A DNA stretch of 64,000 bases. Source: Fibrella arboris (GTDB lineage: Bacteria; Bacteroidota; Bacteroidia; Cytophagales; Spirosomataceae). The notes under the pieces were generated by a model that searched no databases, was not told the origin of the DNA, and saw only the letters and a program-made list of their open reading frames with translations. Numbering within the stretch: position 1 is the first letter of the stretch; the number at the start of each line of letters is the position of its first letter. This document shows, in pieces, positions 50,583-60,155 of the stretch. Both the position numbers and the translations under genes were made by a program. The stretch is taken from the NCBI RefSeq assembly GCF_041321095.1, contig NZ_JBGGWE010000003.1, positions 310,001-374,000 of the forward strand, read 5' to 3'.

Positions 50583-53500
50583 ATGCAAATTTTTATTCGA
50601 TTGGTAGCCGTTTTTCTGCTACTTACCAGCGCCTTACTGCCCGGCAAGGCACAGGCGCAAACAGCCACCATTACCGGAACGGTCCGATCCGGCACGGAAC
50701 CCATCCCCGGCGCAAACGTCGTTCTCAAGGGACAAAACAAGGGGGCAAGTACTGACGGCAACGGCCGTTACTCGATCAGCGCCGGACCAGGGCAGGTGCT
50801 GGTCATTTCGGCTATCGGCTACGAAAATGCCGAAGCAACGGTGGGCAATGTGGGCAGTTCAACCCAGTTCGATATTGTGCTCAAGGAATCGGCCTCGCAA
50901 CTCAGCGAATTGGTTGTGGTTGGCTACGGCACGCAGGACCGTAAGAACCTGATCGGAGCCGTTTCGCAGATCAATGCCGACGAGATAAAGACGCGGCCTG
51001 TGGCTAGTTTCGAGCAGCAGTTGCAGGGGCGTGTGGCCGGTGTACAGGTATCGGCCAATACGGGCGTGCCGGGCGACGGGCTCTACTTCCGCATTCGGGG
51101 CAACACGTCGATCAACGCCAGCAACGACCCGCTGTATGTAGTCGATGGCGTGTTCATCAACAACAACAGCCTCCAGAAAATAACGACGCAGGGGCAAGCC
51201 AACAACCCGCTGGCCGACATCAACCCCGCTGATATTGAGTCGATTTCAATCCTGAAAGACGCCGAAGCGACGGCTATTTATGGCGCGCGGGCGGCCAATG
51301 GCGTGGTGGTGATCACGACGAAACGGGGTACGTACAACGCCAAAACGAAAGTGACCCTGAACACATCGGGCGGACAGGCATGGGCCCCTAAACTCTGGGA
51401 TCTGGTGACCGGTCCCGAACACGCCACGATCATCAACGAAGCGTGGATAAACGATGGCAAATCGGTCGCCACGCGTCCCTTTCGCCCGGTTTACGAAGGT
51501 GGTCGCGGCCTGCCCGAAGAACAACCTACCTACGACCGGTTGGGCGACATTTTCCGGGCGGGCAAACTGCAGAATTACGACCTGAGCGTTTCGGGTGGTA
51601 ACCAGCAGACGCGCTTTTACCTGGGCGGCGGCTACACCAGTCAGCAGGCTACCTTGCGCACCAACGACTTTGCCCGGGCCAGCTTCAAACTCAACCTCGA
51701 CCATGAACTGACCGATAGAATTCGCATTGGCACGAGCAACATTTTCTCGCAATCGAACCGGACCAATGCACGGGTGGGCGACGGACCACAGGGTGGCATT
51801 TTGCAGGCGGCCTTACACACACCAACGTACCTACCGAAATTCAATGCTGATGGGACCTACGCCAAATGGGCCGGCTTCGATAACCTCGACGTGCTGATCA
51901 ATAACACCGATATGCAGTCGGTGAGTACGCGTTACATCGGCAATATCTACGGCGAATGGGATATTGTTTCGGGCCTGAAATTCCGCAGCAGCTGGAGCCT
52001 GGACTATAACCTGTACGACGAAAACGAGTACTGGAACACGCTCACCAACCGGGGGGCGGCCAGCAAAGGGCTGGCTACGTCGAGCCTTAGCCAGAACATG
52101 ATCTGGATCAACGAACAGACGCTCAACTACCGCAAGACGCTGGGCGAGCAGCATTCGTTTGGTCTGCTCATTGGCAACACCATCCAGGGTAACACGTCCA
52201 AACAAACCCTCGCCCAGGGCACGAACTTCCCATCCGACGATTTCAAGCAGATTGCGTCGGCCTCGGTCACTACGTCCTCGTCGAACCGGAGCCAGAACCG
52301 GCTCACGTCGTTCTTTGGGCGGGTCGACTACAATTTTGCCAGGAAGTATTTCATCGAAGCCAGCCTCCGCGCCGATGCCTCGAGCCGGTTTGGTGCCAAC
52401 CATCGCTGGGGCTATTTCCCATCGGCGGGGATAGCCTGGCAGATCAAGCAGGAAAACTTTTTGCAGGATGTGCGGGCGATCAGCGACTTGAAACTTCGCG
52501 CCAGTGTCGGCTGGACGGGCAACCAGAACGGCATCAACGATTTCGCGTCGCGCGGTCTGTGGGGCGGCGGCTACAACTACCAGGACAACCCAGGTACGTT
52601 CCCCACGCAACTGGCTAACCCTGACCTGAAGTGGGAAACCACCCGCCAGATCAACGCCGGGCTGAACATCGGCCTGTTCAATAACCGGGTAGCGCTGGAA
52701 GTAAACGCCTACGAAAAGTACACCTACGATCTGCTGATCCAGGTGCCACTGGCGCAAAGCACCGGCTTCTCGAGCATCTTCCGCAACGACGGCGAGGTCA
52801 GCAACCGGGGGCTTGAGTTTGGCCTGAACACGGTCAACATCCAGACGAAAGGCCTGACCTGGAGCACTAACTTCACTATTTCGACCAATAAGAACCGCAT
52901 CGAAAAACTATCGATCCCGGTCGATGCCAGCTACAACGTGGAGCGGCTGGTGCAGGGCTATCCGTACCATGCGTTCTTCGTCTACAAACAGTTGGGGGTT
53001 AACCCCGAAACCGGCGACGCGATCTACGACGATTACAACAAAGATGGCGTGATCACGGCGGCCGATCGGCAGTATGTGGGCACGGCCCTGCCCAAATTCG
53101 TCGGCGGTCTGAACAATACCGTTACGTATGGCGGCTTCGACCTGTCGGTGCTGGTCAGCTTCACGTCGGGCAACCTGGTCAATAACAACAACCGGTTCTT
53201 CCACGAATCGGGCGGAACGCGGGATGACCGGCGGGCCATCAACAAGAACCAGTTGAACCGTTGGCAGAAACCCGGCGACATCACCGACGTACCTCGCGTG
53301 ACGACGCTGGGCAACAACTACAACCTGAATCCAAACAGCCGCTTCATTGAAGATGGCTCGTTCATCCGGCTCAGCAGCGTCGTTCTGGGCTATACGCTTC
53401 CCAAAGTATGGCTGCGTAAAGTGGGCATCTCATCGGCGCGGGTGTATTACAACGGCTCGAACCTCTTCCTGATCAGCAAGTACCAGGGCCCCGACCCCGA

Positions 53501-53597
53501 AGTGAACGTAACCGCCAACCAAAGCACGCAAGGGCAAGACCTGGGTACGCCCCCCATTCCAAGAACCGCCCAGTTTGGCCTTAATCTGACCTTGTAA
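50583..53597 (+). CDS. SusC/RagA-type TonB-linked outer-membrane transporter
   Basis: 1004 residues from the ATG at 50583 (MQIFIRLVAVFLLL); the upstream frame start at 50463 would place 40 polar residues before the signal and is less likely. The order is a signal peptide, a carboxypeptidase-regulatory-like domain (ITGTVRSGTEPIPGANVVLKG), the SusC plug (LKDAEATAIYGARAANGVVVITTKRG) and a 22-strand-type barrel. It imports oligosaccharides or peptides with TonB energy. SusD follows after an element with internal hairpins. No sigma/anti-sigma pair is linked. Confidence 0.95.
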   Translation: MQIFIRLVAVFLLLTSALLPGKAQAQTATITGTVRSGTEPIPGANVVLKGQNKGASTDGNGRYSISAGPGQVLVISAIGYENAEATVGNVGSSTQFDIVLKESASQLSELVVVGYGTQDRKNLIGAVSQINADEIKTRPVASFEQQLQGRVAGVQVSANTGVPGDGLYFRIRGNTSINASNDPLYVVDGVFINNNSLQKITTQGQANNPLADINPADIESISILKDAEATAIYGARAANGVVVITTKRGTYNAKTKVTLNTSGGQAWAPKLWDLVTGPEHATIINEAWINDGKSVATRPFRPVYEGGRGLPEEQPTYDRLGDIFRAGKLQNYDLSVSGGNQQTRFYLGGGYTSQQATLRTNDFARASFKLNLDHELTDRIRIGTSNIFSQSNRTNARVGDGPQGGILQAALHTPTYLPKFNADGTYAKWAGFDNLDVLINNTDMQSVSTRYIGNIYGEWDIVSGLKFRSSWSLDYNLYDENEYWNTLTNRGAASKGLATSSLSQNMIWINEQTLNYRKTLGEQHSFGLLIGNTIQGNTSKQTLAQGTNFPSDDFKQIASASVTTSSSNRSQNRLTSFFGRVDYNFARKYFIEASLRADASSRFGANHRWGYFPSAGIAWQIKQENFLQDVRAISDLKLRASVGWTGNQNGINDFASRGLWGGGYNYQDNPGTFPTQLANPDLKWETTRQINAGLNIGLFNNRVALEVNAYEKYTYDLLIQVPLAQSTGFSSIFRNDGEVSNRGLEFGLNTVNIQTKGLTWSTNFTISTNKNRIEKLSIPVDASYNVERLVQGYPYHAFFVYKQLGVNPETGDAIYDDYNKDGVITAADRQYVGTALPKFVGGLNNTVTYGGFDLSVLVSFTSGNLVNNNNRFFHESGGTRDDRRAINKNQLNRWQKPGDITDVPRVTTLGNNYNLNPNSRFIEDGSFIRLSSVVLGYTLPKVWLRKVGISSARVYYNGSNLFLISKYQGPDPEVNVTANQSTQGQDLGTPPIPRTAQFGLNLTL

Positions 53598-53601
53598 AAG
53601 T

Positions 53602-53760
53602 ACCCCACCGCGGCGGCGGACCGTCCCAACCCCTCCCCTGTTTTCAGGGGAGGGGTCTAATGCTTCGCTTTGCCATGTTGACTAATCTCAGTTTGCATGT
53701 AGGAAAGCGGCGCATTGCTCCCCTCCCCTGGTTTCAGGGGAGGGGCCGGGGGTGGGGTCA
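53602..53760. repeat. CCCCTCCCCTG double-hairpin element, copy 1
   Basis: Between the SusC and SusD genes. Two hairpins, each CCCCTCCCCTG, four to five bases, CAGGGGAGGGG, lie about 70 bases apart. The outer ends, TACCCCACCG...GGACCGTCCCAA on the left and GGGTGGGGTCA on the right, are degenerate compared with copy 2 at 55135. Confidence 0.85.
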
Positions 53761-53773
53761 AACAACCTCCACT

Positions 53774-55126
53774 ATGAAAAAGACAACATTCTTCCTACCA
53801 CTGCTGCTCTTACTTACAGGATGCAGCACTTTTCTGGACGTTCAGCCTGTGTTGCAGGTGGACGAACAGCGGGCTATTACGTCAGCGAACACAGCCGAGG
53901 TGGCGCTGAACGGGCTGTATAACCGCCTGGGCAACGACAATTATTACGGCTCAAACTTCCCGGCTTTGTCGTATTTGTCGGGCGGCGACATTCAATGGAC
54001 AGGCTCGCAGGGGGCTCCGCAGGAAATTACGGCCCGTAAGCTGACCGCCGACAATGGGTACGTATCGCAGGCATGGCAGGGTATTTACCAGACCATTCTG
54101 GCGGCCAATTACCTGCTCGAAGCCGTACCGAAGCTAACCGATCCGCTGCTGACAGATGCGCGCAAAGGCCAGATCCAGGGCGAAGCGCTGACCATTCGGG
54201 CGCTGGCCTATTTCGACCTGGCGCGGGGTTGGGGTGGCGTGCAGCTGGTGCTCAAACCAACGCATACCGCCGCCGAGAACACGGGCATTACGCGCAGTAG
54301 TCTGGCCGATACCTACGCACAGGTACTCGCCGACCTGACCGCCGCCGAACCGCTACTGACCGCTACGACCAACCGTAACCGCGTGACGCGCAAAACGGTC
54401 TGGGCCTTACGCGCACGGTATCATCTCTACCGGCAGGAATGGGAGCAGGCCGACGCTTATGCCAGCAAGATCATCGACGATGCCACTAACTACAAGCTGG
54501 TGAAGCCATACAGCGCGTTTTTTGCCAACAATGCCGTGAACACAACGGAGTCAATTTTTGAGTTGGCGTATTCCAACTCGTTCAAGAATGGACATTTCAA
54601 CTGGTGGTTACCGCCTGCGTTGAGTGGTCGGCGGGAGTGGGCACCCAACGCGCAACTGGTGAGTCTGTTGACTGACCCGGCCATAGGGGGCAACCGGTCG
54701 GCGGTGATTGGGCAGACGGCTGCTCCCGGCAACCTGTGGTATGGTAAGCTGTATTACCGAACGCCCACCGGCACCGACCCGGCCTACCTGATTCGCATCG
54801 CCGAGCTATACCTGATCAGGGCCGAAGCGCGGGCGAAACTGAATAAGCCCGCCGACGCGCTGACCGACATCAATGCCGTTCGCAGCCGCGCCGACTTGAC
54901 CGCCCTGACCAGCACCACAACCCCGACCACCGATGCCCTTCTACGCGCCATCGAGAACGAACGTCGGCTCGAATTCGCCTTCGAAACCGACCGTTGGTTC
55001 GACCTCATCCGCACCGGCCGCATAGCTACGGTCTTGGGCATCACCGATGCCAACAAATACGTATTCCCCATCCCAACCAGTGAAATCCTGGCCGATAAAG
55101 CCCTGACGCAGAACAAGGGGTATTAA
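53774..55126 (+). CDS. RagB/SusD family nutrient-binding lipoprotein
   Basis: 450 residues from the ATG at 53774. Lipobox LLTGC (Cys17) anchors it on the outer surface as the lid of SusC. The SusD fold is alpha-helical with tetratricopeptide-like repeats: NTAEVALNGLYNRLGN, QGEALTIRALAYFDLARGWGGVQLVL and the C-terminal ERRLEFAFETDRWFDLIRTGR with FPIPTSEILAD are typical. Partner of the preceding SusC-like protein. The ligand is unknown, but the next gene suggests peptides. Confidence 0.95.
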   Translation: MKKTTFFLPLLLLLTGCSTFLDVQPVLQVDEQRAITSANTAEVALNGLYNRLGNDNYYGSNFPALSYLSGGDIQWTGSQGAPQEITARKLTADNGYVSQAWQGIYQTILAANYLLEAVPKLTDPLLTDARKGQIQGEALTIRALAYFDLARGWGGVQLVLKPTHTAAENTGITRSSLADTYAQVLADLTAAEPLLTATTNRNRVTRKTVWALRARYHLYRQEWEQADAYASKIIDDATNYKLVKPYSAFFANNAVNTTESIFELAYSNSFKNGHFNWWLPPALSGRREWAPNAQLVSLLTDPAIGGNRSAVIGQTAAPGNLWYGKLYYRTPTGTDPAYLIRIAELYLIRAEARAKLNKPADALTDINAVRSRADLTALTSTTTPTTDALLRAIENERRLEFAFETDRWFDLIRTGRIATVLGITDANKYVFPIPTSEILADKALTQNKGY

Positions 55127-55134
55127 CTTACTAC

Positions 55135-55307
55135 CCCACGGCAGCGGCCGACCGTCCCAACCCCTCCCCTGAAAACAGGGGAGGGGCTAACGCGCTGCTT
55201 TTCCATATTGACCGATTTCATCAGTCATTTAGGAAAGCGGCGCATTGCTCCCCTCCCCTGTTTTCAGGGGAGGGGCCGGGACGGTCGGCCGCTGCCGTGG
55301 GGTAAAC
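55135..55307. repeat. CCCCTCCCCTG element, copy 2, with perfect 27-bp terminal inverted repeats
   Basis: 173 bases. Terminal inverted repeats 55135-55161 and 55281-55307 match perfectly over 27 bases (outermost TACCCCACGGCAGCGG). Inside each end is a hairpin CCCCTCCCCTG-(AAAA or TTTT)-CAGGGGAGGGG. The central 60 bases resemble copy 1 (AGGAAAGCGGCGCATTGCTC is shared). It fills the susD-cyanophycinase gap. No coding potential. Confidence 0.9.
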
Positions 55308-55322
55308 ACACAAACTATTCTT

Positions 55323-56204
55323 ATGAAAACTCGCTTCACGTATATCGTCCTCTTTTTGGCCCTCTTTGCCGGGCAACTATCTGCACAAACGACTGGCCCA
55401 GAGAAGGGGGCCGTGGTAATCGTCGGGGGTGGCGCTATTTCGCCCGACATCTGGAACCGTTTTATCGACCTGGCGGGTGGTAAAGCCAACGCCCGGATCA
55501 TTGTCATTCCTACGGCGGGTGACGATTCGACGCTGACTGCCAGTGGGCAACGTACCCAGAAGCGACTTCAGGAACTGGGCGCCGCCAACGTGACCCTGCT
55601 CCACACCCGCGACCCGAAACAGGCCAATCAGGAATCATTCGTGGCACCGATTCGGCAGGCAACGGCCGTTTGGTTTGAAGGAGGTCGGCACTGGCGGCTG
55701 GCTGACTCGTACCTCAACACGCTGGCGCATAAGGAGTTCAACGAACTGCTTGGCCGGGGCGGTGTGATTGGTGGTACCTCGGCGGGCGCTACCATTCTGG
55801 GCTCGTTCATGGTGCGGGGCGACACAAAAGGCAACAGCATCATGGTGGGCGACCATACTGAAGGACTGGCCTTCGTGAAGAACCTGACCGTCGATCAGCA
55901 CGTATTGCGCCGGAATCGGCAGTTCGACCTGATCGAGGTCATTAAAGCACGGCCTGAACTGCTGGGCATCGGTATCGACGAGAGCACGGCAGTGGTGGTA
56001 CAGAAGAACACGTTCGAGGTCATTGGCAGTTCACTGGTGGGCATCTACGACATCAACCAGATCAACAGCAACGCGAAGTATCCGTCGGGTCAGAATAGCA
56101 GCGGTGGACCGTTTTACTTTCTCACGAAAGGGCAAAAGTTCGATTTGCAGGCGCGCAAAGTAATCAACCAACCGGCACCTCGTCCGAACGAACCGGCGAA
56201 GTAG
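55323..56204 (+). CDS. Exported cyanophycinase-like S51 peptidase
   Basis: 293 residues from the ATG at 55323, with a signal peptide (1-21, LSAQ), so periplasmic or secreted. Peptidase S51 fold with the nucleophile elbow GTSAGA (151-156, Ser153), VVIVGGGAI, IPTAGDD and LGIGIDESTAVVV. Cyanophycinases cleave poly-aspartate-arginine to beta-Asp-Arg dipeptides. The canonical FTGGDQ motif is here FEGGRHWRL (118-126), so Asp-Gln is replaced by Arg-His and the substrate may differ. Co-directional with SusCD. Confidence 0.85.
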   Translation: MKTRFTYIVLFLALFAGQLSAQTTGPEKGAVVIVGGGAISPDIWNRFIDLAGGKANARIIVIPTAGDDSTLTASGQRTQKRLQELGAANVTLLHTRDPKQANQESFVAPIRQATAVWFEGGRHWRLADSYLNTLAHKEFNELLGRGGVIGGTSAGATILGSFMVRGDTKGNSIMVGDHTEGLAFVKNLTVDQHVLRRNRQFDLIEVIKARPELLGIGIDESTAVVVQKNTFEVIGSSLVGIYDINQINSNAKYPSGQNSSGGPFYFLTKGQKFDLQARKVINQPAPRPNEPAK

Positions 56205-56230
56205 TGTGGGAATAGTTGGCTTCGCGAGCT

Positions 56231-56281
56231 AGGCCCTTCGACTAGGCCGGACCACGGCGGACCGGCCTAGTCGAAGGGCCT
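56231..56281. repeat. 20-bp perfect hairpin with GTAG head (minus strand)
   Basis: Arms 56231-56250 and 56262-56281 (AGGCCCTTCGACTAGGCCGG-type), 11-base loop. Read on the minus strand it begins GTAGG at 56283, the arrangement of a REP element. It lies 26 bases after the cyanophycinase-like stop and before the first DoxX-like gene. Confidence 0.8.
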
Positions 56282-56319
56282 ACAGCAAAAGCAACACAAA
56301 CCTAAAACATTCAATACTT

Positions 56320-57738
56320 ATGAGTACCTCTTTCAACGAGCCGCATCCCTCCTGGGAAGGCCGTTCAGCTACTGCTTTGCCTAATTCAGGCTGGAAATCC
56401 GCTGAAAAGGGCCTGTTTCGCTTTTTTGCGCTGTATTTTCTGATTCAGATTGTACCGCTGACCCCGTCGTTCTGGCGCGATCTGTTCAACGCCAACTGGC
56501 AGTACGGTTTTTATCAGCCGTTGTTTAAGCTGGCCAAATACACACCCAACTTCGTCGGCGACAGTGGTTCATTCCTAAACTGGATCATAGCGGCAGGGCT
56601 GGCTGGTCTGGGTACGTTCGGCTGGTCGATCTGGGAGCAAAATCGGATAGACGCAGGCAAACCCGTGCTTGACTACAACCAGTTGAACGCCTGGTTGCGC
56701 ATTCTGATCCGTTACCGGCTGGCGGCTGGTCTACTGGCGTTCGGCCTTATTAAGCTGTTCCCGATTCAGGCAGCCGAACCGTCGCTGAGCCACCTGAATA
56801 CACCCTACGGTGAGCTGACCGAGTGGAAAATCTTTGCGCTCACGCTGGGCGTAGTCCCCTCCTATCAGGCGTTTCTCGGACTGGTCGAAACAATCGCCGG
56901 CCTGTTGTTGCTCACCCGTCGCTCGGCTACCATTGGTGCCTTCATCACGGTGTTTTTTACGGGCAACGTCTTCATGTCGAACATCGCGTATGGCGGTGGC
57001 GACACGGTCTACAGCCTGTTCCTGATTAGCCTTGCCCTATACCTGCTGGCCTACGACGGGTTCCGACTGTATAATCTGCTGGTACTTGGCCAACCAACGG
57101 CACCCAACCGTTACCGACTCACACTTGCCGAAGGCTGGCAGCAATCGGCCCGGCTGGCGGGTAAAGCCGTAGCCGCGTTATTGATTCTCTCCTACGGACT
57201 ATCGGCCTACGGGGCCTGGCGGCAGGGTGGTCATCAGTACCCGAATGTTTCGAAAAACGCCAGTCTGTCTGACGCGGCGGGCTTGTATACGGTCCGGGAG
57301 TTTCGCCTGAACGGACAGACCCGACCACCATCGCCGTCTGATTCGTTGCGCTGGCAGAACGTCGTGGTCGAAAAATGGAATACGTTCAGCATCCGTCGCC
57401 CCGGTTCAGCTTCACTGGCCAGCCTGAATGAGGAGGCCGTGAGCGGACCAGATTCGGCCCGGACGTTCGAGTGGTCGGGTCAGATCGGGCGGCATTATTA
57501 CCACTACAATCCGGTAGATGGCCAATCGGGAGCTACCCAAATGCTACAACTCCGTAATCCCCAGCACCCCGCCGATACGTTCCGGTTTCACTACGAACGT
57601 CCTGAGGCAGGTACGTTGGTACTGGCCGGTATAAACGCCCAAAGCGACTCGGTTTACGCCGTGCTGGAACGGGTAGACAAGAAATACCTGCTGTACGAAG
57701 CCGCCAAAGCCGGACGTAGAAAAGGATTGACTTTGTAA
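56320..57738 (+). CDS. DoxX-like polytopic membrane protein with C-terminal domain
   Basis: 472 residues. Hydrophobic segments lie at about 30-48, 84-102, 128-145, 165-195, 205-225 and 230-248, with a seventh near 285-300. YRLAAGLLAFGLIKLF and FLGLVETIAGLLLLTRRSATIGAFI match the DoxX/DoxD layout (Arg-x3-Gly...Gly-x2-Lys, then Glu-x3-Gly). A soluble domain of about 160 residues follows (VREFRLNGQTRPPS...VLAGINAQSDSVYAVLERV), shared with the next gene's protein. DoxX/DoxD relatives include a thiosulfate:quinone oxidoreductase subunit; that link is inference. Confidence 0.7.
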   Translation: MSTSFNEPHPSWEGRSATALPNSGWKSAEKGLFRFFALYFLIQIVPLTPSFWRDLFNANWQYGFYQPLFKLAKYTPNFVGDSGSFLNWIIAAGLAGLGTFGWSIWEQNRIDAGKPVLDYNQLNAWLRILIRYRLAAGLLAFGLIKLFPIQAAEPSLSHLNTPYGELTEWKIFALTLGVVPSYQAFLGLVETIAGLLLLTRRSATIGAFITVFFTGNVFMSNIAYGGGDTVYSLFLISLALYLLAYDGFRLYNLLVLGQPTAPNRYRLTLAEGWQQSARLAGKAVAALLILSYGLSAYGAWRQGGHQYPNVSKNASLSDAAGLYTVREFRLNGQTRPPSPSDSLRWQNVVVEKWNTFSIRRPGSASLASLNEEAVSGPDSARTFEWSGQIGRHYYHYNPVDGQSGATQMLQLRNPQHPADTFRFHYERPEAGTLVLAGINAQSDSVYAVLERVDKKYLLYEAAKAGRRKGLTL

Positions 57739-57759
57739 TCGGCGTACCATCCGGCTACC

Positions 57760-57787
57760 GTAGAGACGCAAGATTTAGCGTCTCTAC
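57760..57787 (+). repeat. GTAG-headed short hairpin
   Basis: GTAGAGACGC (57760-57769) pairs with GCGTCTCTAC (57778-57787), eight-base loop. It starts with GTAG and ends with CTAC, so it reads as GTAG-headed on both strands. It lies in the gap between the two DoxX-like paralogues. Confidence 0.7.
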
Positions 57788-57832
57788 ACACGCGCCAGCA
57801 GGCCACCCTCAAAATTTCAACTAACATTCCCC

Positions 57833-59467
57833 ATGATAACCACTCAAACACCTGCCGGGCAGCGGCCAGTAACTTTGGCTCCCCCGCCTGCCGGGCTAAA
57901 ACAAAGCGGCTGGTCCAACACGGAAAAGATCGCGTTTCGGATCGCGTTCATCTTCTTCATCGCCATGGCCCTACCGAACAACGTCGGCTGGTACCGCGAT
58001 GTCGTAGCTCTTGACTGGACGAACCTGCACTACCGCGACCTGTATGACATTGCCCGGTTTGGCTCCGGCCTGAGCCTGTTCGGCAATACCCTGTTTGGCA
58101 GTCCGTTGCTCGGCTATGCGCCCTGGATCATTACGCTTCTGGCGGCTATCGTCGGCGGAGCGATCTGGACCGGTATTGTAAAAATCCGCCAGTCGGAGCC
58201 AGTCAACTATAACTTACTGTACTACTGGCTTCGCGTGGTGGCGCGTTACCGGGCGGGCATCGGCATCATCGGGTTTGGCTTCACGAAACTGCTGCCAACG
58301 CAACTGCCTTACCCGTCGCTGGGCATCATGAACGCCAATTTCGGCGACCTCACGGCCCAGAAACTGTACTGGCTATCGATCGGCATTGTGCCCTGGTACG
58401 AGGTGTTCACCGGCGTAGTCGAAGTGGCGGCGGGCGTGTTCCTTTTCTTCCGCAAAACCACCTTCCTGGGCGCGGCGCTGCTGTTCGGTGCCCTGGCCGA
58501 CATCGTGTATGTCAACCTCGCCTACGACGGGGGCGTGCATGTCTACAGTTCTTACTTCGTGCTGCTGGCGGCTTTTCTGATGTGGTACGACGTGCCGTTC
58601 GCCTGGAGCCTGCTGGTACGCGAACGCTTCACGGTGCCGGTTTACCATTACCCCACGTTCCCGAAAGCCTGGCAGCGCTGGACACGCTATGGCCTGAAAG
58701 CCGCTACCCTGTTTCTCTTCATTGGCGTGCTGTTCTACCTGCAAGTTGTCAATTTCATTTACGACCCCTACAAGCAACCCGCCCAGCGCGGTATTCGCGA
58801 GCTGCGCGGCAACTACGCCGTGACCGAATTCAAACTCAATGGCCAGCCCATCCCCTACAGCCAGACCGGCTCGACACGCTGGCAGGAAGCCACTTTCGAG
58901 AACTGGAGTACGCTGACGGTCAAGGTGAACCACCCTGCCAGACTCGATCTGAGCAACGGCGGCGGCGCTCCCATGCGCGACCTGAACCGGACGTTTGAAG
59001 TAACGGGCGTAGCGGGTGGCCAACGGGTCTTCTACTACGATGCCGACACCGTAAACCAGACGCTGTATTTGCAGGATAAAGTACGCCTGAATGGCCCCCG
59101 CGAGGATGCGCCCGGCGCGGGTAATCCGGGCGAGAGTGGTACCCGCCGTCGGAAAGAGCAAACAAAAAGTCCGAACGCGATTTCGGAGAAACAGTGGATT
59201 CCGGCGCAGGCACGGGCCAACATCGGCGACGAGTTTACGAAGGTGCATCCGTTGGTGCAGACTACCCGACGCCAGCGGGGCCTGATCGAAGAGAGTAAGC
59301 CTGCCGAGCGGAAACGGATGGTTCTCCGCTACCAGACAACCGATGGTTCACGCGTAGTGCTGACCGGTATCAATGAGAAGAAAGACTCGATCTACGTGGT
59401 ACTAGACCGCATTGTCAGGCCCTACGCCTTAACGGAAAGCACCTTGAAAGCCGGCCGCTATGACTAA
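57833..59467 (+). CDS. DoxX-like polytopic membrane protein, paralogue
   Basis: 544 residues, clearly paralogous to the preceding gene product in both the membrane part (VVARYRAGIGIIGFGFTKLLPTQ, VFTGVVEVAAGVFLFFRKTTFLG) and the soluble part (VTEFKLNGQPIPYSQ, VVLTGINEKKDSIYVVLDRI). It is longer because a charged insertion of about 90 residues (around 415-500; RRRKEQTKSPNAISEKQ) interrupts the soluble domain. Its stop overlaps the soxD-like start by eight bases, so the two are coupled. It is probably a membrane partner of the SoxCD-like proteins (inference). Confidence 0.7.
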   Translation: MITTQTPAGQRPVTLAPPPAGLKQSGWSNTEKIAFRIAFIFFIAMALPNNVGWYRDVVALDWTNLHYRDLYDIARFGSGLSLFGNTLFGSPLLGYAPWIITLLAAIVGGAIWTGIVKIRQSEPVNYNLLYYWLRVVARYRAGIGIIGFGFTKLLPTQLPYPSLGIMNANFGDLTAQKLYWLSIGIVPWYEVFTGVVEVAAGVFLFFRKTTFLGAALLFGALADIVYVNLAYDGGVHVYSSYFVLLAAFLMWYDVPFAWSLLVRERFTVPVYHYPTFPKAWQRWTRYGLKAATLFLFIGVLFYLQVVNFIYDPYKQPAQRGIRELRGNYAVTEFKLNGQPIPYSQTGSTRWQEATFENWSTLTVKVNHPARLDLSNGGGAPMRDLNRTFEVTGVAGGQRVFYYDADTVNQTLYLQDKVRLNGPREDAPGAGNPGESGTRRRKEQTKSPNAISEKQWIPAQARANIGDEFTKVHPLVQTTRRQRGLIEESKPAERKRMVLRYQTTDGSRVVLTGINEKKDSIYVVLDRIVRPYALTESTLKAGRYD

Positions 59468-60074
59468 GCCGTGGCTGCTACTGCCCACCTTGCTGCTCAG
59501 TTGGCCTGACTGGAAAGCCACGCCAGTCAAGTTGCCTTTGGCCGGAACAACATCCGAGATAACCCGGAGCAAGCCCGACACCTTACCCGCCCAGTTCGGT
59601 CCAGGTACGTTCGGTTTCGGAAAACCAGCGACGGCCACACAGATCGCCCCCCTCGATATCGACGTCCGGCCCGATGGCACGGGCTTACCCGCCGGGTTGG
59701 GCACGGTAGCGACCGGCGCGGTGATTTTTGCGGCTAAGTGTTCAGCCTGTCATGGCGCTGGCGGCACGGGTGGCCCCAACGGAGCGCTGATCGTAACGCC
59801 AACATCCGCCAATAAACGGCCCGACAAGGTGATTGGCAATTACTGGCCCTATGCCACCACCGTCTTCGACTACGTGCGCCGGGCTATGCCGTTCAACCAA
59901 CCCGGCTCGCTGACCAACGACGAGGTCTATGCTTTGACCGCCTTTCTGCTCCACGCCAACAAGCTCATCGACGAAAAAACCATTCTCAATGCCAAAATCC
60001 TCCCCACCATCCGCATGCCCGCCCAACCCAACTTCGTCCCCGACGACCGCACCGGCGGCCCAACGATCCGGTGA
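59460..60074 (+). CDS. soxD: SoxD-like c-type cytochrome
   Basis: 204 residues. Haem-binding CSACH (94-98) and a probable axial Met143 (RRAMPF). IDVRPDGTGLPAGLGTV before the haem, and NYWPYATTVFDYVRRAMPF with LTNDEVYALTAFLL after it, closely follow the N-terminal cytochrome domain of SoxD, the electron-accepting partner of sulfur dehydrogenase SoxC. It has an N-terminal hydrophobic signal but no clean cleavage site, so it may be anchored. The order soxD-soxC is reversed relative to most sox operons, and there is no second cytochrome domain. Confidence 0.85.
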   Translation: MTKPWLLLPTLLLSWPDWKATPVKLPLAGTTSEITRSKPDTLPAQFGPGTFGFGKPATATQIAPLDIDVRPDGTGLPAGLGTVATGAVIFAAKCSACHGAGGTGGPNGALIVTPTSANKRPDKVIGNYWPYATTVFDYVRRAMPFNQPGSLTNDEVYALTAFLLHANKLIDEKTILNAKILPTIRMPAQPNFVPDDRTGGPTIR

Positions 60075-60115
60075 AAGGTATGCTTATCGCTGATATAGAT
60101 TGATTGCTTTCACGT

Positions 60116-60155
60116 GGTTGCTTTCGCGTGGCCCTTCGACTACGCGAAAGCAACC
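60116..60155. repeat. GTAG-headed hairpin (minus strand)
   Basis: Arms 60116-60129 and 60142-60155 (GGTTGCTTTCGCGT and complement), 12-base loop. On the minus strand GTAG starts at 60158. An outer CGTGGTTG/CAACCACG pair flanks it. It lies between soxD- and soxC-like genes. Confidence 0.7.
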
